Assembly: GCF_964340395.1 (NCBI RefSeq)
Contig: NC_135549.1
Span: 33,208,332 to 33,272,331 of the forward strand
From: Glandiceps talaboti
Lineage: Eukaryota; Hemichordata; Enteropneusta; Spengelidae
Direction of reading: 5' to 3'
Length of the DNA: 64,000 bases
Shown: one piece after another, positions 1 through 13,300 of the stretch
Layout of the letters: each line of letters begins with the position of its first letter
Position numbering within the stretch: the stretch's first letter is position 1
Notes under the pieces: generated by a model
Told to the model about the DNA's origin: nothing
What the model saw: only the letters and a program-made list of their open reading frames with translations
The model's database searches: none
Position numbers and translations under genes: made by a program

Positions 1-1042
1 CGCAATAACACTTGTGAACCTAAATTAAACAGACTTAGATATGTTGTGTCAGCTTGTTGGACATGGAACATGCCTACAACAATAAAGGATTGGTCAGGTA
101 TGGGGGATTGTATCACGATGAAAATGGATATGCACATGTATGTCATAGAACACTGTTCTAATACCAACTTTGAATGAGATCTGTTCAAGCATGTCTGAGT
201 TATGGCTTTGGACATAGAAAAATCGCAAACAAAATGGCTGCCAGGCGGCCATATTGGATCGTATCATGACAACAAATGGATATGCACATGTATGTCATAG
301 AATACTGTCCTAATACCAACTTTGAATGAGATCTGTTCAAGTATGTCTGAGTTATGGCTTTGGACATAGAAAAATCGCAAACAAAATGGCTGCCAGGTGG
401 CCATATTGGATTGCATCACAACAATAATGAATATGCACATGTATGTCATAGAACACTGTCCTAATGCCAACTTTGAATGAGATCTGTTCAAGCATGTCTG
501 AGTTATGGCTTTGGACATGGAAAAATCGCAAACAAAATGGCTGCCAGGCAGCCATATTGGATCGTATCATGACAACAATGAATATGCACATGTATGTCAT
601 AGAACACTGTCCTAATACCAACTTTGAATGAGATCTGTTCAAGCATGTCTGAGTTATGGCTTTGGACATGGAAAATTCGCAAACAAAATGGCTGCCAGGC
701 AGCCATATTGGATCGTATCATGACAACAATGAATATGCACATGTATGTCATAGAACACTGTCCTAATACCAACTTTGAATGAGATCTGTTCAAGCATGTC
801 TGAGTTATGGCTTTAGACAGGGAAAATTTGCAAACAAAATGGCTGCTAGGCGGCCATATTGGATCGTATCATGAAACAAATAGACGTGCATATGTATGAC
901 ATTGTATGTTGCCCCTGTACCAAGTTTGAAAATAATCGGTCCAGTCATCTCCAAGAAACAGCTGCGGACGGACGGACGGACGCACGGACAGACGGAACCC
1001 AATCCATAAGTCCCCGTCCCGGACTTCGTCCGGCGGGGACTA
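1..1042 (-). mobile_element. TAGTCCCCGC-ended non-autonomous element with 151-bp core repeats (copy 1, cut by window edge)
   Basis: About five tandem units of 151-152 bp run from the left edge to about 870; the word GAGATCTGTTCAAG recurs at 176, 328, 479, 630 and 781. After them come a short unique part, a (GGAC)n tract near 970-990 and the end GCGGGGACTA at about 1042. The same architecture recurs at 15570-16348 and, inverted, at 60163-61192, where both ends are present as TAGTCCCCGC and GCGGGGACTA. There is no transposase. The peptides that can be read across the units are repeat artefacts. The layout (short inverted ends, microsatellite, core of about 150-bp tandem repeats) resembles pearl or Helitron-like elements of molluscs, but family assignment is inference. 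Confidence 0.8.
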
Positions 1043-1278
1043 ACAACAGCTGCTAAAGTTTCTGAAAATTACTTGATCTGTAATAAAACTAGTGCGATTT
1101 TTTGACTGCGTTGAGAAGATCACCAACTTTTGTCACGAGACACAGGGAAATGATGATTTTTGACAGCTATAGTCGTCAACTATCAATACTCTCATTTTGT
1201 AAGTTGTAGTCCAAAGGCTATTTCTGAACAGCACGCCTGTATTAACCATACTGTACAATCTTTTGTCTTTCTGAATAT
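1043..1278. other. Unique non-coding stretch
   Basis: No gene, domain or repeat recognised here between the transposon end and the 41-bp satellite. Confidence 0.5.
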
Positions 1279-4000
1279 GACATACTGACTGGCATATACT
1301 TGGTGGCATAATTAGTAATTACATACTGACTGGCATACACTTGGTGGTATAATTAGTAATTACATACTGACTGGCATACACTTGGTGGTATAATTAGTAA
1401 TTACATACTGACTGGCATATACTTGGTGGCATAATTAGTAATTACATACTGACTGGCATACACTTGGTGGTATAATTAGTAATTACATACTGACTGGCAT
1501 ACACTTGGTGGCATAATTAGTAATTATATATATACTGACTGGCATACACTTGGTGGCATAATTAGTAATTACATACTGACTGGCATACACTTGGTGGTAT
1601 AATTAGTAATTACATACTGACTGGCATACACTTGGTGGCATAATTAGTAATTACATACTGACTGGCATACACTTGGTGGTATAATTAGTAATTACATACT
1701 GACTGGCATACACTTGGTGGTATAATTAGTAATTACATACTGACTGGCATACACTTGGTGGTATAATTAGTAATTACATACTGACTGGCATACACTTGGT
1801 GGCATAATTAGTAATTACATACTGACTGGCATACACTTGGTGGTATAATTAGTAATTACATACTGACTGGCATACACTTGGTGGTATAATTAGTAATTAT
1901 ATATATACTGACTGGCATACACTTGGTGGTATAATTAGTAATTACATACTGACTGGCATATACTTGGTGGCATAATTAGTAATTACATACTGACTGGCAT
2001 ACACTTGGTGGCATAATTAGTAATTACATACTGACTGGCATACACTTGGTGGTATAATTAGTAATTACATACTGACTGGCATACACTTGGTGGTATAATT
2101 AGTAATTACATACTGACTGGCATACACTTGGTGGCATAATTAGTAATTACATACTGACTGGCATACACTTGGTGGCATAATTAGTAATTACATACTGACT
2201 GCCATATACTTGGTGGCATAATTAGTAATTATATATATACTGACTGGCATATACTTGGTGGCATAATTAGTAATTACATACTGACTGGCATACACTTGGT
2301 GGCATAATTAGTAATTACATACTGACTGGCATATACTTGGTGGTATAATTAGTAATTACATACTGACTGGCATACACTTGGTGGCATAATTAGTAATTAC
2401 ATACTGACTGGCATACACTTGGTGGTATAATTAGTAATTACATACTGACTGGCATACACTTGGTGGTATAATTAGTAATTACATACTGACTGGCATATAC
2501 TTGGTGGCATAATTAGTAATTACATACTGACTGGCATACACTTGGTGGCATAATTAGTAATTACATACTGACTGGCATACACTTGGTGGTATAATTAGTA
2601 ATTACATACTGACTGGCATACACTTGGTGGCATAATTAGTAATTACATACTGACTGGCATACACTTGGTGGTATAATTAGTAATTACATACTGACTGGCA
2701 TACACTTGGTGGTATAATTAGTAATTACATACTGACTGGCATATACTTGGTGGCATAATTAGTAATTACATACTGACTGGCATACACTTGGTGGCATAAT
2801 TAGTAATTACATACTGACTGGCATACACTTGGTGGCATAATTAGTAATTACATACTGACTGGCATACACTTGGTGGTATAATTAGTAATTACATACTGAC
2901 TGGCATACACTTGGTGGCATAATTAGTAATTACATACTGACTGGCATACACTTGGTGGTATAATTAGTAATTACATACTGACTGGCATATACTTGGTGGT
3001 ATAATTAGTAATTACATACTGACTGGCATACACTTGGTGGCATAATTAGTAATTACATACTGACTGGCATATACTTGGTGGCATAATTAGTAACTACATA
3101 CTGACTGGCATACACTTGGTGGTATAATTAGTAATTACATACTGACTGGCATACACTTGGTGGTATAATTAGTAATTACATACTGACTGGCATACACTTG
3201 GTGGCATAATTAGTAACTACATACTGACTGGCATACACTTGGTGGTATAATTAGTAATTACATACTGACTGGCATACACTTGGTGGTATAATTAGTAATT
3301 ACATACTGACTGGCATACACTTGGTGGTATAATTAGTAATTACATACTGACTGGCATACACTTGGTGGTATAATTAGTAATTACATACTGACTGGCATAC
3401 ACTTGGTGGTATAATTAGTAATTACATACTGACTGGCATACACTTGGTGGTATAATTAGTAATTACATACTGACTGGCATACACTTGGTGGCATAATTAG
3501 TAATTACATACTGACTGGCATACACTTGGTGGCATAATTAGTAATTACATACTGACTGGCATACACTTGGTGGTATAATTAGTAATTACATACTGACTGG
3601 CATACACTTGGTGGTATAATTAGTAATTACATACTGACTGGCATACACTTGGTGGCATAATTAGTAATTACATACTGACTGGCATACACTTGGTGGCATA
3701 ATTAGTAATTACATACTGACTGGCATACACTTGGTGGCATAATTAGTAATTACATACTGACTGGCATACACTTGGTGGCATAATTAGTAATTACATACTG
3801 ACTGGCATACACTTGGTGGTATAATTAGTAATTACATACTGACTGGCATACACTTGGTGGTATAATTAGTAATTACATACTGACTGGCATACACTTGGTG
3901 GCATAATTAGTAATTACATACTGACTGGCATACACTTGGTGGTATAATTAGTAATTACATTCTGACTGGCATACACTTGGTGGCATAATTAGTAATTACA
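1279..4000. repeat. 41-bp minisatellite, about 66 copies
   Basis: Tandem units of 41 bp containing CTGACTGGCATACACTTGG and GTATAATTAGTAATTACA. Two frequent variant sites (GTATAATT/GCATAATT and CATACAC/CATATAC) alternate irregularly. Three units, near 1525, 1895 and 2232, carry a TATATATA insertion and are spaced roughly 370 and 335 bp apart, which hints at block duplication. The array is very homogeneous, so it is probably young or still being homogenised. It has no coding potential. It lies downstream of the last receptor exon found, so it is probably intronic if that gene continues leftward. Confidence 0.97.
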
Positions 4001-5790
4001 TTTGAACATGTGTTGGGGCAGCATAGTTATTTACCATCAATAACCAATGTCTGGAAGTCCCCTTTCAAGTCAGCATATACAGTAACAAGTATAATTTTCT
4101 TTGCAATGTCATATTTCGACACAACTGTGCTAGAAAGATCTTGACATGTTGTGTACTGACTGCAGTGATGCCACATCAAATAGATAGCACTAGGAACAGT
4201 TGAAACCTCTAGATAACACTATTAGTGATTATTTTAATACATCTTTCCCCCACTTTTCTCAAAGCACTTCTAAATCACAATTATTAGGCATGGCACAGAT
4301 TGCTAATGGTACAATTTATCTTTTTACTAATTCTCTGGAGAACATAGAATCCATGGCAACGACTACAAACATACAGGTTACTAATACTTCAAATAGCAAC
4401 CTCTATCCTACCAGGTACCTAATTATCCAGATGGGTTGACTGGGGCACAATAGTGGTTCAAATCTCACCAACTTTCACCATTCTGAAACAGGCAGCAGTG
4501 AGGCTCAAATTTAGAGGTGATTCTAAATACCCCATACCACAACATTGAAAAATGTTCTTTATATGTCTCTTAAAACTAGTAAATGTAAAGCTAACTTTTC
4601 AAAATTGCATGATAAGTGAGAAAAAGAATTAAAACTGGCGATCAGCGGGCGACCCAAGCAGCCATGAATTTACGGTTATACTGCCTATTGTTCTCCCTCT
4701 AGGGGATTATGACATCATAGAGGGGAGAGTTTCATGCCAGTTTTATAGTGTAGTAAGCAATGACAGACAGTAGTAATGTTGACTTTGATACTCGTCAGAA
4801 TGTATTTGAGAGTGTTTAATCTTCATTCAATTATGATTTTATTATGTTTGATGGATTGATTTGGCTTTTTATGTAGATGTGGTGTCCTACAATATTAGCA
4901 GCAATACTGAAAATACTAGTGATGTTGGAGAGTATATCGGGTTCAAGTTGATCACCGAATTCTATTACCAATTTGGACCTTGATAAAACTAGGAGCTCAA
5001 CTACTGTTACAAGTCGATATCAAAATTCCTCAAAAAAATAATAATTTGGACCAAGCATAATGTTCCGATTGCCACTTTTATTCAAGTCCCAAAAGTTGAT
5101 TGCTACTAAAGTTCAATGGTTTTGAAATGTAGGTCTTTGACTACCTAGGTGAGACAAAAATCAAAGCCGGCCTAATTTTGTTGTTTGTACAATGTATGGT
5201 ATGTGAAATGAGAGCGACCTATAAATACTTCACAGTTTTTGTTGTGGTCTTGTATTGTCACATGCTTAGCTTGTAACAGTGAGTTTACATCTATTATTTT
5301 CGGCCTGAGCTGTCTAGGGCACAATACTCTAGACTTACAGAGCCCGAGTCTGAGATCCACATTAAACCTCAAAAACTAGCATTCAGACTGATCAGAAGTA
5401 GGCCTCATCATCTTGTTGGGGACTTGAACTATTGGATGTTTTTTTATCACGGTGTACATGTGATTATTATGGGTATTTAATCATTGGTAGGTGGGTAGTA
5501 TTGTCAAGGGTGTAGTTTTGTTTTGTGGGTAGTCACCACAGTGGTAGGATCATTCCCTGTTCAAAGCTGAAGTAGTGTACATATGGACTCAGAGACCAAA
5601 CTTGGGTTGAATTTATCCAATGTAATCCATATTTATCAATTAGTAAAATTGCAAAATTCTTAATATCATACAGAAATAATGTTTCTGACTTCAAAACAAA
5701 CAGACATCGAAGTGAACGTGGCTCCAATCTAGATAGGAGTTGCAGGCTTTCACTCATAACCATGTGCTGGGGTCACGATATTAATTGCAT
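4001..5790. other. Unique non-coding stretch
   Basis: No exon with convincing domain content on either strand. Short ORFs at 4200-4439 (plus), 5172-5372 and 5533-5763 (minus) have no recognisable motif or paired splice sites. It may be intron of the minus-strand receptor gene. Confidence 0.5.
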
Positions 5791-6955
5791 GTTGACATCA
5801 ATATTGTCCAATCATAACGTATACCGTATCTTGAACACATCACAATATAGTTTCTTAAACTGTATACTTCTGATACCATGATTCGTTACAAAATTCTTCT
5901 AATGAATATTAACTAGGTTTGTTGTATGACTTGCCATCGCAAGGGAAAAATACACTATTTTTTAGACGAGTTGCCAAGTCATTAAATGAAAACCCTAGAC
6001 TCATGAAATTTCCTAATTCTTTTACAACTTTATTGCTGGTAATAAAATTCACTTAATAAACTTTCTTTTATGTAATTTTCATTGATATTTAGCAAGTAAC
6101 TTATATGAACCTCGGCTTTTGAGGGGTACAATGTTGTTTACGTGCAATGACTGGGGGCATGCTTCCATGCTCGGAGAAAATCGCGTATTGTGGGACAAAA
6201 TACTGTAGTGTTGCATGTTGTGATACTCCTTCTTGAAGTTTTCTGTGCATATTCTAATAAATACTAGTATATTATATTTTGAATGAAATATGTTTACTTT
6301 GTTGATAAATGTGCCGTTCAAAAGGCGACATGAGTGAGTGGGCTAAAATATGCTGTCATGATAGAATGGCAGTGCTCTTGTAGGCAAATGATAAAAATCA
6401 GATAAGTAAAAGTCACTGACTGTGAAACACCCCAATATTCCAACTATTTGATACATATATCAAGTCTAGTGGTTTTCATTCTAATATTTTGCCCATTTCG
6501 AAAATATGGGGCACATTTATGGAAACTTCAATTTAATAAATTTTTATATTACTATTACCCACAGATACAGACGATAGTCAGGTAGTTAGTGTGGGTAAAC
6601 ATCGGTAAAAGTTTGGTTAAGACGTGTAGATTATAGTTTTTGTTTACTGACTAGATGTCTATTACAACCATCAGTCATGTATTTTTTCACAATGTTGTTG
6701 ATAGTCACCTGTTGACTATGCTTGTCATAGCCTCATTGCTAAACAATCCCCTCTATGAAGTCACAAAATGGAGTGGTCTAGGTGGGACCAGAAATACCCG
6801 AAAATCCTTGTAGTAAATCTGATGGGAACTGACTGAAAAATTGTTATTTTTAAGGTGTTTGCACACGCTTTTTAAAAGTTTTAAAACCAGAATACGTTTC
6901 ATGAACATGTCTAGCAAATTAGTGAATGTGAGTATTTGGAACCACCTTTAGTGAT
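5785..6955 (+). mobile_element. Diverged copy of the foldback transposon found at 58124-60017
   Basis: From about 5790 (AATATTGTCCAATCATAACG) to the end GGAACCACCTTTAG near 6950, the sequence follows the right half of the 58-60 kb element, including CAATATTGTCCAAT, CATGATTCGTT, AATTCTTCTAATGAATATTAA, the 'protect/fold' arm near 6560-6800 and the terminal arm. It holds extra internal sequence (about 6000-6230) that the other copy lacks. Only one arm is seen, so this is a half or one-ended copy. No coding region was recognised. Confidence 0.7.
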
Positions 6956-6962
6956 TTGCCGA

Positions 6963-7060
6963 TTCTAAACACTGGATCATCAGGACTCCATTCAATCATC
7001 AGATTCTACTCTGGCCATTCTAAACACTTGATCATCAGGACTTCATTCAATCATCATAAA
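6963..7060 (+). repeat. Short direct duplication
   Basis: The words ATTCTAAACACTGGATCATC and ATTCTAAACACTTGATCATC, each followed by AGGACT(C/T)CATTCAATCATC, occur twice about 55 bp apart. Confidence 0.8.
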
Positions 7061-7222
7061 GTTAGAAGCAACATTTTGGAGTATCAAATGGATTGGTATT
7101 GATACTCAGAGACCTAGTTGCATTTACAGGGTCAGACAAAATTGTGTCCATATAAGCCTATGACTTCCCTCATAACAGTGAATTGCAGCAGACTTTGTAT
7201 GAGAGATAAGAAGTGGGCTTAC

Positions 7223-7315
7223 CCTTAGAATCTGTAGTGATAACTAAGGTTGCTGGAGATCCTTCACCAACATCAGTCACACATGTCAAGTTCAGTTCAT
7301 ATTTTGTAGCTGCAT
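7223..7315 (-). CDS. Receptor exon: second half of FN3 domain 2
   Basis: The 93-nt, phase 1-1 exon encodes DAATKYELNLTCVTDVGEGS and ends ITTDSK: the F and G strands of FN3 with the usual tyrosine and GxGxxS turn. The acceptor is CATTTACAG and the donor GTAAGC. It joins in frame to NLSGL of the previous exon. This is the leftmost exon I can support. The coding sequence must continue, because the open frame runs through a donor. Confidence 0.9.
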
Positions 7316-10300
7316 CTGTAAATGGGAAAACAGTGCCAATGAAGTACAACAGCATGCTGTACAAGTATTTTGAGAGTTTTTGATAAATAACATACCATTT
7401 AGTCTAGGTGGGCTGATTAGTAGCCTGTATTATCATTACCTTAGTCTGTACAAGACAAAGTCATGTAGTTCTTTGATTTCTGGTATAGGCATTGCTAGGG
7501 GTTGCTGAGCAAATCCGAGTATATTATTTTTCATGGAACTACCCATCACTGTCAATCAATCAATCAGACATATATAGGTTATACATATATTACTTACCTA
7601 AACCAGAGAGAGACAAGTTATAATACCTAAACCAGAGAGAGACAATTAAGTTATATTACTTACCTAAACCAGAGAGAGACAATTAAGTTATATTACTTAC
7701 CTAAACCAGAGAGAGACAGGTTATATTACTTACCTAAACCAGAGAGAGACAAGTTATATTACTTACCTAAACCAGAGAGAGACAGGTTATATTACTTACC
7801 TAAACCAGAGAGAGACAAGTTATATTACTTACCTAAACCAGAGAGAGACAGGTTATATTACTTACCTAAACCAGAGAGAGACAAGTTATATTACTTACCT
7901 AAACCAGAGAGAGACAAGTTATATTACTTACCTAAACCAGAGAGAGACAAGTTATAATACCTAAACCAGAGAGAGACAGGTTATATTACTTACCTAAACC
8001 AGAGAGAGACAAGTTATATTACTTACCTAAACCAGAGAGAGACAGGTTATATTACTTACCTAAACCAGAGAGAGACAAGTTATATTACTTACCTAAACCA
8101 GAGAGAGACAGGTTATATTACTTACCTAAACCAGAGAGAGACAAGTTATAATACCTAAACCAGAGAGAGACAAGTTATATTACTTACCTAAACCAGAGAG
8201 AGACAGGTTATATTACTTACCTAAACCAGAGAGAGACAAGTTATATTACTTACCTAAACCAGAGAGAGACAGGTTATATTACTTACCTAAACCAGAGAGA
8301 GACAAGTTATAATACCTAAACCAGAGAGAGACAATTAAGTTATATTACTTACCTAAACCAGAGAGAGACAGGTTATATTACTTACCTAAACCAGAGAGAG
8401 ACAAGTTATATTACTTACCTAAACCAGAGAGAGACAAGTTATATTACTTACCTAAACCAGAGAGAGACAAGTTATAATACCTAAACCAGAGAGAGACAAT
8501 TAAGTTATATTACTTACCTAAACCAGAGAGAGACAGGTTATATTACTTACCTAAACCAGAGAGAGACAAGTTATATTACTTACCTAAACCAGAGAGAGAC
8601 AAGTTATATTACTTACCTAAACCAGAGAGAGACAAGTTATATTACTTACCTAAACCAGAGAGAGACAAGTTATATTACTTACCTAAACCAGAGAGAGACA
8701 AATTATATTACTTACCTAAACCAGAGAGAGACAAGTTATATTACTTACCTAAACCAGAGAGAGACAATTAAGTTATATTACTTACCTAAACCAGAGAGAG
8801 ACAGGTTATATTACTTACCTAAACCAGAGAGAGACAAGTTATATTACTTACCTAAACCAGAGAGAGACAAGTTATATTACTTACCTAAACCAGAGAGAGA
8901 CAAGTTATATTACTTACCTAAACCAGAGAGAGACAGGTTATATTACTTACCTAAACCAGAGAGAGACAGGTTATATTACTTACCTAAACCAGAGAGAGAC
9001 AAGTTATATTACTTACCTAAACCAGAGAGAGACAAGTTATATTACTTACCTAAACCAGAGAGAGACAGGTTATATTACTTACCTAAACCAGAGAGAGACA
9101 AGTTATATTACTTACCTAAACCAGAGAGAGACAGGTTATATTACTTACCTAAACCAGAGAGAGACAAGTTATATTACTTACCTAAACCAGAGAGAGACAG
9201 GTTATATTACTTACCTAAACCAGAGAGGTTGTATCTCAACCTTCTAGCACCGATTGTGATATTTTGTTGATTATCTAGTTGGGGCTTCACATACAATCTA
9301 TACTTTACGATATCAGTGACATCAGTACCATTCGGATATTCCCATTTCAGTAACATAGAGTCAGCAGTAACTCCAATACCTCTAAAATTCTCTGGAGGTT
9401 GAGGCATCACTAGTTATAGAAAACAATATGTGTAAACAAGTTTACTCATATATCTTTTATAATGCAGTACAGTTTGTATTACTATACTATTTCTTGTATT
9501 GACCTTTGACCTTGAAGCAATAGAAAGTAGTATGCATTTGCAAGCAAAAGCATAGTTCCAGGGCACAGTTGGGGACATTCTATATCAAAATGGTTTGCTC
9601 AGTAAGTAAGATAGAGAAGGTAAGAACAAGCATGAAGGCTCTGTCTGAGTTAGCATCTAAGAAAAATAAGGAAAAGTCATCGAGGACTCTGATACCTCCG
9701 TCAGAGAGAAACATGCTACATGCAACACCATGTACCAACAACAAGCTATGGAACTTGAAGCGAAAGAGAAACTGTATACCCAGTATGTGTTACATCAAAC
9801 TCAGTTCAATACACATAGTAAAAACATGATTTTGATTCGACAGTTTTGTACAAATAAACATGTCTTCTGTCAAATTAGTTAGTTTTTGGTAGTTGTGTCT
9901 TTGCTGACATGACGTACACATGTGCCACTGTCCACATATACGTATCTCGGCCTCTCTGTAAATTGCTGTTGACATTCATTTCACTCAGAATAACACGATA
10001 AAAACGTCTTGAATTGTTCACGATAGTTTATATAATAATGATGTCGACAGATGTCACTGACAAACAAATTTATCACTAGACAAAAACTAGACTTGATTGG
10101 TATATCGCTACCACATAGTAGTAGTCAAGTACGCTTGACTTTAGAGCAAGTCGCTGTACCCGAAGGCCAGCCCGATCGGGGGAGGAGTACACATGGAAGA
10201 ACATGTCGTGTGATTGTATGTTGGCGAGTCTATGCCAATTGTTTTTGGTAAATACAGATGGATTTCGTAAATAGGACAAGTTTAATATTCATCATCAAAG

Positions 10301-13300
10301 AGCTTTAGCCGTTCATACTTTCAAGGGGTGTGGATAGAAAATCATTGAAAGATCTTGAACACAAGAAATCGCGTACTTGTACATTGCTAGGTCACCGGAA
10401 GTACCGTACTTTGAGTGACTCCCGCGATTCCGTACATGTAGTTTTGACTTGCACTTGTGAATTTAGTTTGCAGTCATACTGTCAAAAACTGAGTAATGTG
10501 TCCCACATGATGAAATAATTTGCCATCCGTTAAAAACAATTTTCGCCTTTTCAAATTTGTGTTACGATCAAAGCAACCAAAATATGAATCATTGAAATTT
10601 GAATGCGTAAACACGTAACCTTTGGACTCGGCATTTAAACACGACCCCTCAACTCCACAACTTTCAGTACAGTATCACCTTCAACACGATATTGTCAGCT
10701 ATCAAAAGTTTTTAGCGTTTGCCACAATGCATGCTGGGAAACCCCATAGAGTTGTAAACCGGAAGTGGATAGAAAGTAAAAAACCACAATAGAGGGTGCC
10801 CTGGAACTAATTCTTGTACATGTAGTGTGGGTTCCACAAGGTTGTAAATAGCAACAAATCAAAGAAGGCGTTTATGAGTAGGAAAAGAAATGAAACGTTA
10901 TATTTTAGCCATAGTTCTTTACTCTTTGTTGTGTGAGAAAGAGAGCCACAGTGGTGTCTCATCAGATGTTACAGTAATGTTCAGATTATTTTGCTCTTTC
11001 CAAAACTGTTTTCAGCTTTTTTGATCCAACATATACTTCTCACTTTATTCATATGGAGAAGGAAGAAAGTCACATGCTGGGAGATTAATCTAAAAATAAT
11101 GGCTTGATAAATTGTAGATAAGTATTTGCTGGTGTTGATTGCACTGTCTATGTCTGTATAACATATTAAGAAAATGTAACTCCTAGGTGAAATGGAAAGT
11201 GACATGAAATTAGTGGACATTGGCCAACAAGTGTTTGTTGTAGTTTTTCAGAAATATCACTTTCATTGAATTTGATTGAATTTGTAAACACATTTTAAGA
11301 TTTCATGTGTATTTTTCTAGAAAAGTCTTAAAGAATTTTGCAATTTTCTGAGAATGATGAGGAGGCACTGTAACTTTAAGAAAAGCGAAAACTACATTTT
11401 GTGATACTTACTCGCTGGATGTACACTTGTTTTCTCTACAGTTGTCAGTGTCATTTCTTTTGTGTTTGATGGTGGGCTTGTACTTAAAGATGATTCAGTT
11501 GTGTTCACTATAAGTGTAAGTTAATAAGAGAAAGAAATTCATATATGATCTGTATAGTACAATGGCAAGTTAAAGGTATAGAGAGACCATTATATATGAT
11601 CTGTATAGTACAATGGCAAGTTAAAAGTATAGAGTGATTCTTACAAGTCGAGATGACATGACAGACGATACCAGATGTAAACAGAATGTATACTTGTGAA
11701 GGGTGAAATGCAAGCTTTTGAATTGTTGCTATACACATGTATCAGAATTCAAACTTCTGAGCTGCAACAACATGGTACATCCCTCGAATGGTAAATTCTG
11801 TTAGTTAGACAGAATCACAGTCAGAATTCGGGTTGGTTTTTAGTCTGTCTGCTTGTTCAGGTTGCTAGGAAAGCGGACAGAATGAATTTCCACCCAACAT
11901 TTGTTCTGTCTGCTTGACAAACACATAGGGTGGCTAGATTGCTTTCTTTCTGTCTGCTTGTTCAGGTTGCTAAGCAAGCAGACAGAACGAATTTCAACCC
12001 GATATTCAAGCAGACAGAAAGAAAGCAATCTAGCCACCCTATGTGTTCGTCAAGCAGACAGAATGAATATTGGGTTGAAATTCGTTCTCTCTGCTTGCCG
12101 AGCAACCTGAACAAGCAGACAGAAAGAAAGCAATCTAGCCAGCCATGAGTTTGTCAAGCAGACAGACCAAATTTCGGGTTGAAATTTGTTCTGTCTGTTT
12201 GCCTAGCAACCCGAACATTTGTCAAGCAGACAGACCGAATTTCGGGTTGAAATTTGTTCTGTCTGTTTGCCTAGCAACCCGAACATTTGTCAAGCAGACA
12301 GACCGAATTTCGGGTTGAAATTTGTTCTGTCTGTTTGCCTAGCAACCTGAACAAGCAAGCAGACAGAAAGAAAGCAACCTGAATTCTGACTGTGATTCTG
12401 TACAGCCCTTAGGGTGACCTTTTTTTTGTTTCTCATCTCCAGTGGAATAGTCAGGCGGGACGGGCGGGACAGAAAACAAAAAAGTTCTATTCTCTGTCCT
12501 TTCTGTCCTGTCGGTTTCTCTACAACTTCTTTTCTCTTCTCTTTATTGAATCCTTGTTACATGTCTCTTTCCTTCATTTTAGCAAGGTTGACAAGTCCGT
12601 AGAACAACTTTGTAAGAAGATGAATACTTATCATCCTGATGGGTGTATATCTGTAGCCATGAACTATTGTATGATTTTATCAGGAGTACTAATACATTCG
12701 TCCTATTAATCAAAGTGGCATTGACATCACTAGCAATTTTTTCAAGTTATCCAATTTTAACTTTAGTATGTAACTTTTGTTGAAACACTTGCGTGATTTT
12801 CATCAGTGTGATAGAGGAATTATCATTTTTATATGTCATTGATTGAAAATCATGACTTCTATGAAAGATTTTTCTTCACTGTGAACATGTCAAAATAATC
12901 CTCCAGACGACATGTAAACATTTCTAGAACTCAGTACTCCTTTGGGATTTACTGTATAAAAGTAATAATGTAAACATCGGTAACATGCCATGTATGTGCA
13001 CAAAATGAAGACTGTCTTGGTTGACCTTCCAGTACAGTATACATTATGTGTCTTCTGTAACTTGTAAGTGTTTTGATATACCCCAGTACTAATGTTAGCA
13101 ATGGGCAATAGCAAGACGTTGTTGCATAGTGTCAACACCGACAAATTTACATTCAAACATTCCAATGCTGAAACTATTTAAATAATCAATCACTGCTCCT
13201 TTTGAGTCATTTTGTACAATTTTTGTAACATCCATGCCTAAAACCTGTGTTTATGACACAATTGAAGCTTGTAAGTTGTAATAAACATTGTGAGCGTACG

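Noticed and set aside
264-1002. Overlapping minus-strand frames beginning MSKAITQTCLNRSHSK
   Set aside because: The same peptide recurs every 151 bp with frame changes and also at 15.6 kb; it is the core repeat of a non-autonomous transposon.
1279-4000. CRISPR array
   Set aside because: Direct tandem repeats without unique spacers in a eukaryotic genome; the same applies to the other satellites.
9569-9850. Lys/Glu-rich frames as a gene or processed pseudogene
   Set aside because: Mildly coding-like but broken between frames and not similar to anything I know.
10051-10800. A promoter/CpG island of another gene
   Set aside because: CpG is only slightly higher and there is no associated exon; the ZNF143-like word alone is not enough.
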